Of a stretch of 20,745 nucleotides of DNA, positions 20,624-20,745 are shown in pieces. The stretch comes from a virus. The stretch covers positions 1 to 20,745 of the IMG/VR virus record IMGVR_UViG_3300035034_001010. One strand, written 5' to 3'. Position 1 is the first letter of the stretch; every line of letters starts with the position of its first letter. The notes beneath the pieces were generated by a model. It was not told where the DNA came from. It was given only the letters and a program-made list of their open reading frames with translations, and did no database searches. A program made the position numbers and the translations under genes.

Positions 20624-20654
20624 GTTGGTTCATTTGTTGGTTCATTTGTTGATT
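20619..20654 (+). repeat. three tandem 12-bp repeats (CATTTGTTGGTT)
   Basis: CATTTGTTGGTT occurs at 20619-20630 and 20631-20642 and, with one change, at 20643-20654. The first copy overlaps the arm of the hairpin. The rest of the window (20655-20745) holds a doubled ACACCAAAAT and no gene I can support. Confidence 0.92.
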
Positions 20655-20745
20655 AGTCTCCTTTTGTGTTTAATCTATACCATCTATCACTCACCCTATA
20701 CACCAAAATACACCAAAATAAACCAGCCACCCACAACCATAGACA

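Overview
The window is part of an AT-rich genome of a tailed phage related to T4 (contractile-tailed, T4 superfamily) but clearly distant from T4. Recognisable T4-type proteins are gp33, gp59, gp32, gp26, gp4, gp48, gp53, a gp27-like hub protein and gp5, plus a gp19-fold tube protein and a tape measure. Peptidoglycan hydrolases, a consensus sigma-70 promoter and T4-type late promoter octamers point to a Gram-negative host with phage-modified late transcription. The host cannot be named from the sequence.

Layout. 1-3563 (+): the 3' end of an unidentified gene, an unknown 242-aa protein, then a tightly coupled trio (single-pass membrane coiled-coil protein, three-pass membrane PAS-domain protein, lysozyme-fold protein) and small ORFs. 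3583-4393 (+): a single late gene with its own promoter and terminator, then an M15-type endolysin. 4399-7463 (+): a perfect TTGACA-17-TATAAT promoter heads a unit of a SleB-type cell-wall hydrolase, two small genes, gp33, a strange composite tRNA-like locus, gp59, and gp32 with its own promoter and a terminator. 7480-13732 (-): a late tail/head unit that reads, in transcription order, gp4 nuclease, a conserved orphan, a GIY-YIG homing endonuclease, gp19-like tube protein, gp26, tape measure. gp26 ends in a T-TTT-TTC slippery heptamer that opens onto a 59-codon -1 frame. 13845-17041 (+): divergent baseplate unit of gp48, a ferritin-like protein, gp53 and the gp27-like hub. 17042-17797: a 756-nt gene-free region packed with hairpins and two oppositely oriented 12-bp-period repeat arrays. 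17810-20519 (+): an HNH homing endonuclease that overlaps the 5' end of a gp5 spike gene lacking the T4 lysozyme domain. A strong hairpin closes the unit.

How it works together. gp33 is the late-transcription co-activator that would serve the TATAAATA/CATAAATA promoters found before the late genes. gp59 and gp32 act at the replication fork. The minus-strand and right-hand plus-strand units build the tail tube, the tape measure and the baseplate hub and wedges. The left part holds three different candidate peptidoglycan-degrading enzymes and membrane proteins suited to lysis or to sensing.

Most notable points: a probable programmed frameshift joining gp26 to a gp51-like tail in the canonical tube/chaperone/tape-measure gene order; a phage membrane PAS sensor coupled to a lysozyme-fold gene; a nested tRNA-like structure; an encapsulated-ferritin-like protein in a baseplate operon; the repeat-rich region beside gp5; and a gp5 with no ATG start, apparently displaced by a homing endonuclease.
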